The position numbers and the translations under genes are program-made. A model generated the notes under the pieces. The model saw only the letters and a program-made list of their open reading frames with translations, made no database searches and was not told the origin of the DNA. A stretch of 64,000 bases of DNA from Bradyrhizobium sp. B124 (lineage in GTDB: Bacteria; Pseudomonadota; Alphaproteobacteria; Rhizobiales; Xanthobacteraceae): NCBI RefSeq assembly GCF_038967635.1, contig NZ_CP152413.1, positions 5,832,001 through 5,896,000 on the forward strand, given 5' to 3'. This document shows positions 8,780 through 17,305 of the stretch, in pieces; the first letter of the stretch is position 1; each line of letters opens with the position of its first letter.

Positions 8780-10069
8780 ATGGGCACGACAACGACCGGG
8801 GATCTCGATATCCCCGCCAACATCGCGGAAACCCTCGTCGATCCCGTCGCCTATGCCGACGACCGCATCCACGACAGCTATCGCTGGCTGCGCGCCAACA
8901 ACCCGCTCGGCATCGCGCGGCCTGACCGCTTCGATCCGTTCTGGGTGGTGACCAAGCACGCCCATATCCAGGCGATCAGCCGGCAGAACGAGCTGTTCCA
9001 CAATGCCGACCGCCCGACCACGCTGACGACGCAGGCGCTCGAGGAGCGGGTGCGTAAGATCACCGGCGGGCCCAATCTGGTGCGCTCGCTGGTGCAGATG
9101 GATGCGCCCGACCATCCGAAGTACCGCGCGCTGACGCAGGGCTGGTTCATGCCGGCCAATCTCGGCAAGTTCGAGGGCCGCGTCCGCGAGATCGCGCGTG
9201 CCACGGTGCAGCGCATGCTCGACCGCGGCGGCGCCTGCGATTTCGTCGAGGACGTCGCGCTCGGCTATCCCCTGCACGTCATCATGGAGATCCTCGGCGT
9301 GCCCGAGGCGGACGAGCCGCGTATGCTCAAGCTGACGCAGGAGCTGTTCGGCCCGCAGGATCCCGACACCGCGCGCGTCCGCGAGGCGCTGAGTGCGGAA
9401 CAGGTCTCGGCGATGTTGCAGGCGATCGTCGCCGACTTCTCCGCCTACTTCCGCAAGATCACCGAAAATCGCCGCCAGAACCCGCGCGACGATCTCGCCA
9501 CCGTGATCGCCAATGCGAAGATCGGCGGTGACTACATGCCGGAGCACGATCAGACCAGCTATTACATGATCGTCGCGACCGCGGGCCACGACACCACCTC
9601 ATCCTCGACCGCGGGCGCGATCTGGGCGCTGGCCAGGGACCCCGCGGAATTCGCCAAGGTGAAGGCCAACCCGGAATTGATCCCGGGCCTGGTCGACGAG
9701 GCGATCCGCTGGATGACGCCGGTCAAGCATTTCATGCGCTCGGCCACCGCGGATACCGAGCTCGGCGGCCGCAAGATCGCCAAGGGCGACTGGCTGATGC
9801 TGTGCTACGCCTCGGGCAACCGCGACGAGGAGGTGTTCGCGGACCCCGATCGTTTCCGCAGCGACCGCAAGCCCAATCGCCACGTCGCGTTCGGCTATGG
9901 CGCGCATCTCTGCCTCGGCCAGTATCTGGCCAAGCTCGAGATGCGCATCCTGTTCGAGGAGCTGCTGCCGCACCTGAAATCGCTGTCGCTCGACGGCGAG
10001 GTGAAGATGACGCAGGCCTATTTTGTGAGCGGCCCGAAGAAGCTGCCGATCCGGTTTGAGGTGAATTGA
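8780..10069 (+). CDS. Cytochrome P450
   Basis: A 429-residue soluble bacterial class I P450. Visible hallmarks are the I-helix AGHDTTS (268-274), the ExxR pair Glu307/Arg310 in DEAIR, and the heme-binding loop FGYGAHLCLG with the cysteine ligand at 378. The start at 8780 is preferred to the longer frame from 8678 because AGGTGAGGA precedes it at the right distance. The sequence resembles the steroid/terpenoid-hydroxylating bacterial groups, but I cannot assign a CYP family. No ferredoxin partner is adjacent. A convergent acyl ligase gene lies beyond an inverted repeat. Confidence 0.92.
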   Translation: MGTTTTGDLDIPANIAETLVDPVAYADDRIHDSYRWLRANNPLGIARPDRFDPFWVVTKHAHIQAISRQNELFHNADRPTTLTTQALEERVRKITGGPNLVRSLVQMDAPDHPKYRALTQGWFMPANLGKFEGRVREIARATVQRMLDRGGACDFVEDVALGYPLHVIMEILGVPEADEPRMLKLTQELFGPQDPDTARVREALSAEQVSAMLQAIVADFSAYFRKITENRRQNPRDDLATVIANAKIGGDYMPEHDQTSYYMIVATAGHDTTSSSTAGAIWALARDPAEFAKVKANPELIPGLVDEAIRWMTPVKHFMRSATADTELGGRKIAKGDWLMLCYASGNRDEEVFADPDRFRSDRKPNRHVAFGYGAHLCLGQYLAKLEMRILFEELLPHLKSLSLDGEVKMTQAYFVSGPKKLPIRFEVN

Positions 10070-10078
10070 GAACTTCGC

Positions 10079-10162
10079 GTCATTGCGAGGAGCGAAGCGA
10101 CGAAGCAATCCATACTTCAGCGTATGCGGAGCGGTGGATTGCTTCGCTTCGCTCGCAATGAC
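10079..10162. repeat. Intergenic nested inverted repeat, GTCATTGCGAG family
   Basis: Outer arms GTCATTGCGAG (10079-10089) and complement (10152-10162). Inner arms GAAGCAATCCA (10102-10112) and complement (10135-10145). It sits between convergent genes. The outer arms are identical to those of the element at 15730. Confidence 0.75.
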
Positions 10163-10182
10163 GGCGAGGCAAAGCGCTGTTC

Positions 10183-11763
10183 TTACTCCAGCATCTTCCT
10201 CAACTCCGCCTTCGCAACCTTCTCCAGCGTCGAGCGCGGCATCTCGTCGACGAAGCGGATTTCCCGCGGCACCTTGAAGTCGGCGAGCGCGGAGCGGCAG
10301 GCAGTCATGACCTTGTCGTGCAGGTCAGCGGGCAGCGCCGCGACGCCGGTTTGCGGGATGATGAAGACGACCGGCACCTCGTCCAGCATCGGATGCTTCT
10401 TCGCCACGACGGCGGCCTCGCGGACGCCCGGCACCACCGCGATCACCTGCTCGATCTCGGAGGCCGCGACATTCTCGCCGCCGACCTTGAGCATGTCCTT
10501 GGAGCGATCGCCGAACCTGACATAGCCGCGTTCCAGCATCGTGACGCGGTCGCCGGTGATGAAATAGCCGTGCTCGTCAAAGCTCTCGCGCGTCGCCTTC
10601 TCGTTATGCAGATATTCGGCGAACAGCGACAGGCCGGGGATGCCCTTGATCAGGAGATTGCCGGTCTCACCGACGCCGGTCGGCGTACCATCGTCGTTGG
10701 TGATGCGGATTTCGTATTCGGGCGCGGCGCGGCCGATCGACATCGGCGGGTTCGGCTGGTCGACCTCGCCGATGATGCCGTGGGTGATGGTTTCGGTCAT
10801 GCCCCACCAGCCGATGATCTTGATGCCGAACACGGCGAATGCCGGCGGCTCGTTCACGGCCGTGCCCCAGAGCCTGAACTTGTGGTTCTTCGGAACCTCG
10901 TGCTCGAGCAGCGCCTTCATGCAGAACGGGATCGTCGAAGTCCAGGTCGAGCCGTGCTCGAGCGCCACCGGCCAGAAGCGGCTCGCCGAGAAGCGCGGCT
11001 GGATCACGCAGGTCGCGCCGACCCACAGGCTTGCCAGCATCGAATAGGCCAACGCGTTGGTGTGGAACAGCGGCAGATAGGTCTGGTGCACGTCGGTCGC
11101 GTGCAGATCCTGATGCGCGGCGTTGATCTTGGCGCCCCACAGCGCGTTGGCATGCGTCCATAGAACCGCCTTCGGCCGCGACGTGGTCCCCGAGGTGTAT
11201 TGCACGCTGCACGGTGCGAGCGGATCGATTGGGCGTTTCGGCCGGTCGGCGCTGTCGGCGAACAGTGCGTCAAAGCTATCGCCGCGCGCGGGTGCTTGTG
11301 CTGGCGCCTGGCCCGCATCATGCGAGGTCACCGCGATCCAGCGCAGCCCCTTGCAGTTGGCTGATAGCAGTTCGGCATAGGCCGGCTGGGTGATCGCGGC
11401 GACCGCGCCGCAATGGCCGGCAAAATAGTCGATCTCGGCCGCAGCCGAGCGGGTGTTGGTGGTGACGGCAATGGCGCCAAGTTCGGCGCACGCGAACCAC
11501 GACATGATCGCCTCGACGCAGTTGTCGAGGTGGATAAGGACATAGTCGCCCTGCCTGATGCCGCGCTTGGCGAGGCCCGCCGCGAGCGCGCCGACACGCT
11601 CATGGAATTCGCCGTAGCTCCAGCGCCGCGCCGGCGCATCGAACGGCGCCCAGATCAGGAACGGATGATCGCGGCGCACCTCGGCGCGCATCCTGAGCAA
11701 CCATGGCACGTCGAGCCCCGCAAACGGTCCGACGATGCCCGGCACTGGCTGTGAAGTCGTCAT
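10183..11763 (-). CDS. AMP-dependent acyl-CoA synthetase / ligase
   Basis: A 526-residue member of the adenylate-forming family that activates a carboxylic acid as acyl-AMP and transfers it to CoA. Visible core motifs are the phosphate loop YTSGTTSRPKAVL, WWGMTETITHG (A5), GYFITGDR (A7), GDRSKDMLKVGGENV (A8) and the C-terminal catalytic Lys in TLEKVAKAELRK. The start at 11763 has GGGAGGA just upstream; the longer frame to 11934 has no such site. Substrate is unknown. The convergent P450 at 8780 hints at a shared lipid or terpenoid pathway, but that is only proximity. Confidence 0.88.
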   Translation of the reverse strand: MTTSQPVPGIVGPFAGLDVPWLLRMRAEVRRDHPFLIWAPFDAPARRWSYGEFHERVGALAAGLAKRGIRQGDYVLIHLDNCVEAIMSWFACAELGAIAVTTNTRSAAAEIDYFAGHCGAVAAITQPAYAELLSANCKGLRWIAVTSHDAGQAPAQAPARGDSFDALFADSADRPKRPIDPLAPCSVQYTSGTTSRPKAVLWTHANALWGAKINAAHQDLHATDVHQTYLPLFHTNALAYSMLASLWVGATCVIQPRFSASRFWPVALEHGSTWTSTIPFCMKALLEHEVPKNHKFRLWGTAVNEPPAFAVFGIKIIGWWGMTETITHGIIGEVDQPNPPMSIGRAAPEYEIRITNDDGTPTGVGETGNLLIKGIPGLSLFAEYLHNEKATRESFDEHGYFITGDRVTMLERGYVRFGDRSKDMLKVGGENVAASEIEQVIAVVPGVREAAVVAKKHPMLDEVPVVFIIPQTGVAALPADLHDKVMTACRSALADFKVPREIRFVDEMPRSTLEKVAKAELRKMLE

Positions 11764-11863
11764 ATGTCCTCCCGCGCAGCCTTGCCGGCCGCCATTGATC
11801 TTGGTTGGGAGCAGTTCTGCCATCGGCGTGCGCCGAGAGCAAATCGGGATTTGCAAAGTCATT

Positions 11864-11978
11864 TTGCGCTGATGCGACGAAGCAATTCCGTTCCGCCGCA
11901 CGGAACGGATGGGTCCATTCGCGCTGCCTGTCACGGGGCGCGCATTCGCGCGAACAGCCAGCTCGCAGTGACGAATGA
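11864..11978. repeat. Degenerate intergenic repeat, GTCATTGCGAG-like
   Basis: The stretch contains GCGACGAAGCAATT and GCTCGCAGTGAC, each close to segments of the 10079 element, plus a CGTTCCG/CGGAACG hairpin. It looks like a decayed copy between the VOC gene and the acyl ligase gene. Confidence 0.35.
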
Positions 11979-11981
11979 CAG

Positions 11982-12401
11982 CTAGCTTGGATCCCTCTCA
12001 TACGACGAGATCTCGATCAGGCTGCCGTCGGGGTCGCGGCAATAGACCGAGCGCAGCGTGCCGCGCGCGCCCTGCTTGGCGACGGGGCCTTCCTCGATCT
12101 TGACGCCATGGGCCTTCAGATGCGCGACCACCGCCTCGGGCGTGCTCGAGGTGAGGAAGCAGAGATCGTCGCTGCCGGCCGCTTCATGATCGGCGGTGAA
12201 CCAGTCCACCTTGTCGGCATCGCGCGGCCGCACATTGATCTTCTGGTTGCCGAACACAAGCGAGGTGCGCGGTGTCTTGCCCTTGCCGGGGTCGAACACC
12301 TTCACCTCCATGCCGAGGATCCTGCTGTACCAGGCAACCGAGCGCACCACATCGGTGACATTGATCACGAGATGGTCGAGCCCATTCACCTTGACGGACA
12401 T
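11982..12401 (-). CDS. VOC family protein (glyoxalase/dioxygenase fold)
   Basis: A 139-residue single vicinal-oxygen-chelate protein. It has the N-terminal LDHLVINVTDV strand with a metal-ligand His, and a C-terminal RSVYCRDPDGSLIEISSY strand containing the usual Glu ligand. Such proteins act as glyoxalases, fosfomycin-resistance enzymes or ring-cleavage dioxygenases; the sequence alone does not say which. The start is ATG 12401, behind GAGGAT; the longer frame to 12434 lacks a ribosome site. It is divergent from the Bug-type solute-binding protein gene. Confidence 0.85.
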   Translation of the reverse strand: MSVKVNGLDHLVINVTDVVRSVAWYSRILGMEVKVFDPGKGKTPRTSLVFGNQKINVRPRDADKVDWFTADHEAAGSDDLCFLTSSTPEAVVAHLKAHGVKIEEGPVAKQGARGTLRSVYCRDPDGSLIEISSYERDPS

Positions 12402-12601
12402 GATCGATCCTCTTCGGTCCAGAGTCTTAAACAAGAATTCAACGCTTCGGGTCTGATGCAGAGCCGAGGCTTAGCCTTTCGTCGCGGTCGGTGTCGCACG
12501 TGTCGCACTGGCCGCTTCAGACATTGTTTGTTAAAACCGCGCCGCACGCAACGCAACAGAAACGGGCAGGGGTCAAACCCTGCGAGATTGGGAGAGACTT
12601 C

Positions 12602-13573
12602 ATGATTTCACGCCGCGCCGCGCTGGGCCTGATCGGGTCGGGGATTTCGACATTCGCGATCGGCCGCGCTTCGGCTGCCGACTATCCGGCGCGACCGGTG
12701 CGCTGGATCGTGGGCTATCCGCCGGGCGGCGCCACCGACATCATCGCGCGCCTGATCGGGCAGCGGCTGTCGGAGAAGCTCGGCCAGCAGTTCGTGATCG
12801 AGAACAAGCCGGGCGCCGGCAACAATATCGGCACCGAAGCTGCGATCAATGCCGAGCCGGACGGCTACACCGTGCTGCTGGTCAATCCGGCGAACTACAT
12901 CAACGCCTCGCTGTACGCCAATCTGAAGTTCAATTTCGTGCGCGATGTCGCGCCGGTGGCTTCCTTCAACCGCGTGCCGAACGTGATGACCGTCAACAAG
13001 GACGTGCCGGCGAAGAACGTCGCCGAATTCATCGAATATGTGAAGGCCAATCCCGGCAAGGTGAACATGGCCTCTTCCGGCAACGGCACCTCGGTGCACC
13101 TCTCCGGCGAGATGTTCATGTCGATGACCGGTTGCAAGATGCAGCACGTGCCGTATCGCGGCGCCGCGCCTGCGATCACCGACATGCTCGGTGGCCAGGT
13201 GCAGGTGATCTTCGACAACATGCCTTCGATCATCCAGCACATCCGCTCCGGTTCGCTGCGCGCGCTCGGCGTGACCACGACGGAGCGCTCCTCGCAATTG
13301 CCGGACGTGCCGGCGATCGCCGAGACCGTGAAGGGCTATGAGGCAAGCGCGCTGTTCGGCATGGGCGCGCCGAAGAACACGCCGAAGGACCTGATCGCCA
13401 AGCTCAACACCGAGATCAACGCCGTGCTCGCCGAGCCCGACATGAGGAAGCGCCTGGTCGAGCTCGGCGGCGACTCGCTGATCCAGGCGCCGGACGCTTT
13501 TGGCAACGACATCAAGGCCGAGACCGACAAGTGGAAGAAGGTGGTCGAGTTCGCCGGCCTCAAGGTCGAGTAG
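12602..13573 (+). CDS. Bug-family tripartite tricarboxylate transporter substrate-binding protein
   Basis: A 323-residue periplasmic solute-binding protein of the TctC/Bug family. The N-terminus is an exported signal with an SRR pair and a hydrophobic stretch, cleaved near ASA-ADYP. The family signature PVRWIVGYPPGGATDIIARL follows, and YRGAAPAITDMLGGQVQ is also typical. The start ATG 12602 has GGGAGAGA upstream. No TctA/TctB membrane genes are adjacent, which is common because these binding proteins are hugely multiplied in this group. Ligand unknown; carboxylates are usual. Confidence 0.9.
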   Translation: MISRRAALGLIGSGISTFAIGRASAADYPARPVRWIVGYPPGGATDIIARLIGQRLSEKLGQQFVIENKPGAGNNIGTEAAINAEPDGYTVLLVNPANYINASLYANLKFNFVRDVAPVASFNRVPNVMTVNKDVPAKNVAEFIEYVKANPGKVNMASSGNGTSVHLSGEMFMSMTGCKMQHVPYRGAAPAITDMLGGQVQVIFDNMPSIIQHIRSGSLRALGVTTTERSSQLPDVPAIAETVKGYEASALFGMGAPKNTPKDLIAKLNTEINAVLAEPDMRKRLVELGGDSLIQAPDAFGNDIKAETDKWKKVVEFAGLKVE

Positions 13574-13741
13574 CCTCACACTGAACGGGTGGGACGAGTC
13601 CGGCCGCGAGCGCGGACTTGTCCTGCACCCTGCTGCAAAAGTTGAGCGATCCTGATGCGGAATAAAGTGGCCTTCAGGAACCATACCGGTTATGCCGCGC
13701 TTGATTGACTGCGGCTCTTGAGGACCGGAACGGGTGGGATC

Positions 13742-14029
13742 ATGCGCACATTGCGATTGGCAGTGCTGATGTTGGGAACGATGACGCTGGCCGCCGTGGC
13801 CGGCATCGATCGCGCGTCCGCCGATCCCTATGATTACCCGTGGTGCGCACAGGGCCCGAGCCTCGGCTATCCCGGCGAATGCGCCTATCGGACCTACGAT
13901 CAGTGCCTTGCGAGCGTATCGGGACGCTTCCTTGCTTGCGGAGAAAATCCGCGATTCCTGTTTCGCGAGCAGCTCGAGCCGGAGCAGCCTCGGCCGCACC
14001 GTCACCGGCATCGGCACCACCGGCAGTAG
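13742..14029 (+). CDS. Small secreted DUF3551-like protein
   Basis: A 95-residue protein with a Sec signal peptide (residues 1 to about 27, ending DRASA). The mature segment has paired cysteines: YPWCAQ, GECAYRTYDQC and FLACGENP. This arrangement is typical of DUF3551, a family abundant in Bradyrhizobium. The C-terminus is an unusual His/Arg/Pro tail (PHRHRHRHHRQ) that could bind metal. Function unknown; probably periplasmic. Confidence 0.7.
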   Translation: MRTLRLAVLMLGTMTLAAVAGIDRASADPYDYPWCAQGPSLGYPGECAYRTYDQCLASVSGRFLACGENPRFLFREQLEPEQPRPHRHRHRHHRQ

Positions 14030-14127
14030 CCGCCGGCTGAGAGGGCGCTTCTGCTCTCCGCCTGCGATCGTCCCAACCATCCGGCGTCGTGGCGCCCCGG
14101 CATTGACGTGATCGTGAAGCCGGGCGC

Positions 14128-14174
14128 TTGACGCCGCGTCGTTTGCGTCTATACTAAACCACATGGTTAAGTAT
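14128..14174 (+). promoter_or_regulatory. Promoter and palindromic operator of the ArsR gene
   Basis: A sigma70-like promoter: -35 TTGACG (14128-14133), 16-bp spacer, -10 TATACT (14150-14155). A near-perfect palindrome ATACTAAACC-ACAT-GGTTAAGTAT (14151-14174, one mismatch) overlaps the -10 and the start codon. The predicted transcription start (about 14162) nearly coincides with ATG 14163, so the transcript may be leaderless. A bound repressor would block RNA polymerase, which fits autoregulation by the ArsR-family product. Confidence 0.65.
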
Positions 14175-14624
14175 CAGGACGAGACGCTGGACCGCACCTT
14201 TGCGGCGCTTTCCGACCCCACCCGCCGCGCGCTGCTGGCGCGGCTCGGTGAGCAGGAAAGCCTGTCGGTGAGCGAGCTGGCGCAGCCATTCGCGATGTCG
14301 TTGCCGGCGATCATGAAGCATCTCGACGTGCTCACGGATGCGGGCCTGGTCGCGCGCGAAAAGACCGGCCGCACGGTCGCGTGCCGGCTCACCGCGAGGC
14401 CAATGGAGCAGGCGATGAACTGGCTCAATCGCTATGCACAATTCTGGTCCGACAATCTCGACCGCCTTGCCGCTTTTGTGGAGGAAGACTCATGGCAGTT
14501 AAATTGGCAAACCAATCCGCAGCCGACGCCGGCCTTGCCGCGCGCCCAAGCCTCACCCTCACGCGGCGCCTCCGCGCCCGGCCGGAAAAAGTCTACGCCG
14601 CGTGGACCGATCCGGAAAACCTAA
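14163..14624 (+). CDS. ArsR-family transcriptional regulator
   Basis: A 153-residue winged-helix repressor. The first 100 residues are a standard ArsR domain (ALSDPTRRALLARLGE, recognition helix SLPAIMKHLDVL, wing VAREKTGRTV). It lacks the metal-binding CVC motif, so it is not an arsenic or metal sensor of the classic type; it belongs to the group paired with SRPBCC genes. Oddly, the frame runs 133 nt into the next gene and adds about 44 Pro/Ser/Arg-rich residues with no family resemblance. Typical members end near residue 110, so a stop codon has probably been lost or shifted. Confidence 0.85.
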   Translation: MVKYQDETLDRTFAALSDPTRRALLARLGEQESLSVSELAQPFAMSLPAIMKHLDVLTDAGLVAREKTGRTVACRLTARPMEQAMNWLNRYAQFWSDNLDRLAAFVEEDSWQLNWQTNPQPTPALPRAQASPSRGASAPGRKKSTPRGPIRKT

Positions 14625-14971
14625 TGCAGTGGTTCGGCCCGGGCCAGGTCAAGCCCGGCACGACGCAGGCCGAGCTCGATGTCCGTGTCGGCGGCCGCTA
14701 CCGGATCAAGTTCACCGGCACCAACGGCGAATATCACGAGGTCGGCGGCATCTACCGCGAGGTGGTGCCGAACCAGAAGCTGGTGTTCAGCTGGGCCTGG
14801 CATTCGACGCCGGAACGCGAGTCCGAGGTGACCGTGTCGATCAAGCCCGACGCCGGCGGCACGTTGCTCACCTTCCATCACGCGCAGTTCGTCGACGAGA
14901 CCGCGCGCGACAACCACCAGCGCGGCTGGACCGAATTCCTCGGCAATCTGGCACAGTACGTCGACGCCTGA
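14492..14971 (+). CDS. SRPBCC / AHSA1-like domain protein
   Basis: A 159-residue helix-grip (START/AHSA1-like) protein. It has the TRRLRARPEKVYAAWTDPE opening, WFGPGQ, and a C-terminal GWTEFLGNLAQYV helix. These proteins bind hydrophobic ligands and are commonly cotranscribed with an ArsR regulator, as here. The ATG at 14492 has GGAGGAAG 7 nt upstream, which fixes this start inside the extended 3' end of the regulator gene. Ligand unknown. Confidence 0.85.
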   Translation: MAVKLANQSAADAGLAARPSLTLTRRLRARPEKVYAAWTDPENLMQWFGPGQVKPGTTQAELDVRVGGRYRIKFTGTNGEYHEVGGIYREVVPNQKLVFSWAWHSTPERESEVTVSIKPDAGGTLLTFHHAQFVDETARDNHQRGWTEFLGNLAQYVDA

Positions 14972-14989
14972 ACCGCAAAGGAGCATCTC

Positions 14990-15727
14990 ATGCAACAGCA
15001 CAAGATCGTCTCGCGCGAAGAATGGATCGCAGCCCGCAAGGCATTGATGGCCGGCGAGAAGGAACTCACCCGGGCCCGCGAAGCGCTGAGCCGGCAGCGC
15101 CGCGAACTGCCGTGGGTGAAAGTCGACCAGGACTATGTGTTCGACGGACCTGACGGCAAGGTGACGCTCGGCGATCTCTTCAAGGGCAGACCGCAGCTTG
15201 TGGTGCAGCATGTGATGTTTGCGCCCGAGTGGGACGCAGCCTGCAAGAGCTGCTCGTTCTGGGTCGACGGCTTCGAGCGCATGGTTCCGCATCTGGCCGC
15301 GCGCGACACCACGATGGTCGCGGTCTCGCGGGCGCCGCTGGCCAAGCTCGAGGCTTTCAAGCAGCGAATGGGCTGGACTTTCGACTGGGTCTCCTCGGGC
15401 GCCAATGACTTCAATTACGATTACGGGGTGTCGTTCACGCAAGGGCAGATCGATGCCGGGGACGCGAAATACAATTATGGAACGACCCCGCTCTATGGTC
15501 CCGAACTGCCCGGCATCAGCGTGTTCTTCCGCGACGAGAACGGGAGCGTGTTCCACACTTACTCGACCTTCGCGCGCGGCCTCGACATGATGAATGCGGC
15601 CTACCACTATCTCGACCTGACGCCGCTCGGCCGCCACGAGGAGGGCTTGCCCTATCCGATGGATTGGGTGCGGCTACGTGACCAATACCAACCGGCACCG
15701 GTTCAGGCATCCTGCTGTCACTCCTGA
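14990..15727 (+). CDS. DUF899 thioredoxin-like family protein
   Basis: A 245-residue cytoplasmic protein of the DUF899 family, which has a thioredoxin-like fold. Family landmarks are the N-terminal IVSREEWIAARKALM, the LPWVKVDQDYVFDGP segment, and the WDAACKSCSFWVDGF motif with two cysteines. The fold suggests redox activity but none is demonstrated for this protein. It follows the SRPBCC gene by 18 bp with AAAGGAG upstream, so it belongs to the ArsR operon. It ends in an unusual CCHS tail. Confidence 0.82.
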   Translation: MQQHKIVSREEWIAARKALMAGEKELTRAREALSRQRRELPWVKVDQDYVFDGPDGKVTLGDLFKGRPQLVVQHVMFAPEWDAACKSCSFWVDGFERMVPHLAARDTTMVAVSRAPLAKLEAFKQRMGWTFDWVSSGANDFNYDYGVSFTQGQIDAGDAKYNYGTTPLYGPELPGISVFFRDENGSVFHTYSTFARGLDMMNAAYHYLDLTPLGRHEEGLPYPMDWVRLRDQYQPAPVQASCCHS

Positions 15728-15729
15728 TC

Positions 15730-15785
15730 GTCATTGCGAGCCAACAGGTCGCGCGAGCGCGCGCCCGTTGGCTCCTCGCAATGAC
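15730..15785. repeat. Intergenic inverted repeat, GTCATTGCGAG family (short form)
   Basis: Arms GTCATTGCGAG (15730-15740) and complement (15775-15785), with inner CCAAC/GTTGG. It starts 2 nt after the DUF899 stop codon and precedes the DUF1428 gene. It could act as a terminator or attenuator within the operon. Confidence 0.7.
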
Positions 15786-15811
15786 GGGGAACCAGACAAC
15801 AGGAAACGCCA

Positions 15812-16171
15812 ATGCCTTACGTCGATGGTTTCGTGGTCGCCGTGCCGAAGAAGAAACTCAAGGTCTACGCCCAGCTCTCCAAGAAGGCCGGCAAGGTCTG
15901 GCGCGAGCATGGTGCGCTGGATTATCGCGAATGGGTCGCCGACGACGTCAAGCGGGGCAAGCTGACCTCGTTTCCGCAGAGCGTGAAACTGAAGGCCGGC
16001 GAAACCGTCGTGTTCGCCTGGATCACTTACAAGTCGCGTGCCCAGCGCGACAGGATCAACGCCAAGGTGATGGCCGATCCCCGCCTGGCGTCGTCGATGG
16101 ATCCGAAGACGGCGCCGTTCGACGTCAAGCGGATGATCTATGGCGGCTTTGCGAGCCTGGTGAAGGTCTGA
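15812..16171 (+). CDS. DUF1428 family protein
   Basis: A 119-residue protein with the DUF1428 opening MPYVDGFVVAVPKKK and the internal EHGALDYREWVADDV segment. It closes with the FDVKRMIYGGF motif usual for this ferredoxin-like-fold family. Biochemical role unknown. It lies downstream of the ArsR/SRPBCC/DUF899 set, separated from it by an inverted repeat, so cotranscription is uncertain. Confidence 0.83.
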   Translation: MPYVDGFVVAVPKKKLKVYAQLSKKAGKVWREHGALDYREWVADDVKRGKLTSFPQSVKLKAGETVVFAWITYKSRAQRDRINAKVMADPRLASSMDPKTAPFDVKRMIYGGFASLVKV

Positions 16172-16246
16172 GGCGGCACGCTTTCGCCGCAATCCGCGCA
16201 GTAACCGGCTGTTAAACATCACGCTCGGCACGCCGCGCGATGCCGC

Positions 16247-16288
16247 TTGCGTTTACTTGGCGATCCCGTATACTTTGCAATACAAAGT
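16247..16288 (+). promoter_or_regulatory. Promoter with ACTTTG-N5-CAAAGT operator, copy 1
   Basis: -35 TTGCGT (16247-16252), 16-bp spacer, -10 TATACT (16269-16274). The perfect inverted repeat ACTTTG-CAATA-CAAAGT (16272-16288) overlaps the -10 and the likely start site, a repression-type geometry. The same half-sites and spacer recur at 17306. Confidence 0.65.
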
Positions 16289-16299
16289 TCGGACAAAAC

Positions 16300-16917
16300 A
16301 TGCGCGACCTCGACAAGGCGTTGGCCGATATTCTCGCGATCCGCAGCCAGATTGCGGCCGGAACCGCGTTCCGCGGCTACGGTCCGGCGACGGTCGCCGC
16401 CACCAGCGGCATCGCGCTGGTCACGGCGCTTGCGCAATATCTCTGGCTCGATGATCCGACTCATCATCCGATCTTGTTCCTCGCGGGCTGGGCCGCAGCC
16501 GCGTTGCTCTCTGCGGTCTTGATCTGGATCGAGATGCAGGCGCGCTCGCGGCGGCATCATTCGGGCCTTGCGGATGCGATGATTCAGCAGGCGATCGAGC
16601 AGTTCGTTCCCGCTGTGATCGCCGGCGTGCTGCTCGCGATCCTGCAATGGAAATTCGCGCCCGAGACGCTGTGGATGCTCCCCGGCCTGTGGCAGGTGCT
16701 GGTCAGCCTCGGCGTGTTCGCCTCGGTCCGCCTGCTGCCGCGCACGATCGCGCTCGGCGGCGCCTGGTATTTCCTGTCGGGCTTCACGGTGCTGCTGATC
16801 GCAAGCCAGAGCCACGCACTGTCGCCCTGGACCATGGGCCTGCCATTCGCGATCGGCCAGTTGCTGCTCGCAGCACTGTTGTATTTCGCTTCCGGAGGCA
16901 ATGATGTCGAAGACTGA
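16300..16917 (+). CDS. Conserved multi-pass membrane protein of the prenyltransferase operon
   Basis: A 205-residue inner-membrane protein with about five to six hydrophobic segments (near residues 30-50, 58-76, 100-118, 124-150, 155-175 and 180-198) after a polar N-terminus MRDLDKALADILAIRSQIAAG. I recognise no catalytic motif. ATG 16300 is preferred to the upstream start at 16240 because it lies downstream of the promoter/operator. The regulator gene starts inside its 3' end (overlap of 14-17 bp), so the two are coupled. Function unknown. Confidence 0.72.
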   Translation: MRDLDKALADILAIRSQIAAGTAFRGYGPATVAATSGIALVTALAQYLWLDDPTHHPILFLAGWAAAALLSAVLIWIEMQARSRRHHSGLADAMIQQAIEQFVPAVIAGVLLAILQWKFAPETLWMLPGLWQVLVSLGVFASVRLLPRTIALGGAWYFLSGFTVLLIASQSHALSPWTMGLPFAIGQLLLAALLYFASGGNDVED

Positions 16918-17284
16918 CGTGACCACCGCGCCATTCGCCTATGATGGCCTCGACCGCGTCATCCACGAGAAGGCGCGGCTCGGCCTGCTGACCTCGCTGA
17001 TGGCACATCCGAAGGGGCTCGCCTTCGCCGATCTCAAGCAGCTCTGCGGCCTGACCGACGGCAATCTCAGCCGGCATCTGCAGGTGCTGCAGGAGGCCGG
17101 CCTCGTCGACGTCATCAAGGGCTATGAAGGCAATCGCCCGCACACCACCTGCCGTTTGACCAGGAGCGGCCGCCGCCGTTTCCTCGATTATCTCGCCGTG
17201 CTCGAGCAACTGGTGCGCGATGCGGCCAGCGCCGCCGGCAAAGACGAAGGCAGGTCTCGCCGCCTTGGTATCCAGCCGATTTGA
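16901..17284 (+). CDS. Winged-helix transcriptional regulator
   Basis: A 127-residue DNA-binding protein. Residues about 18-100 form a winged helix of the MarR/ArsR-like superfamily ([20 protein letters not shown], then recognition helix [15 protein letters not shown], then a wing with GNRPHTT). No cysteine cluster for metal sensing is seen. It starts at ATG 16901 or 16904 behind CGGAGG, overlapping the membrane-protein gene. It is the obvious candidate to bind the two identical ACTTTG-N5-CAAAGT sites that flank it, at the operon promoter and at the prenyltransferase start. Inducer unknown. Confidence 0.85.
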   Translation: MMSKTDVTTAPFAYDGLDRVIHEKARLGLLTSLMAHPKGLAFADLKQLCGLTDGNLSRHLQVLQEAGLVDVIKGYEGNRPHTTCRLTRSGRRRFLDYLAVLEQLVRDAASAAGKDEGRSRRLGIQPI

Positions 17285-17305
17285 TCATCCCATTTTTGTC
17301 CGGAG

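Noticed and set aside
13597..13618. AGTCCG/CGGACT inverted repeat after the Bug-type protein gene as a terminator
   Set aside because: Only a 6-bp stem with a 10-nt loop and no U tract; too weak to annotate.
12608..14164. A 518-codon minus-strand open frame
   Set aside because: It spans the Bug-type protein and DUF3551 genes in antisense, crosses intergenic DNA and has no recognisable motif.
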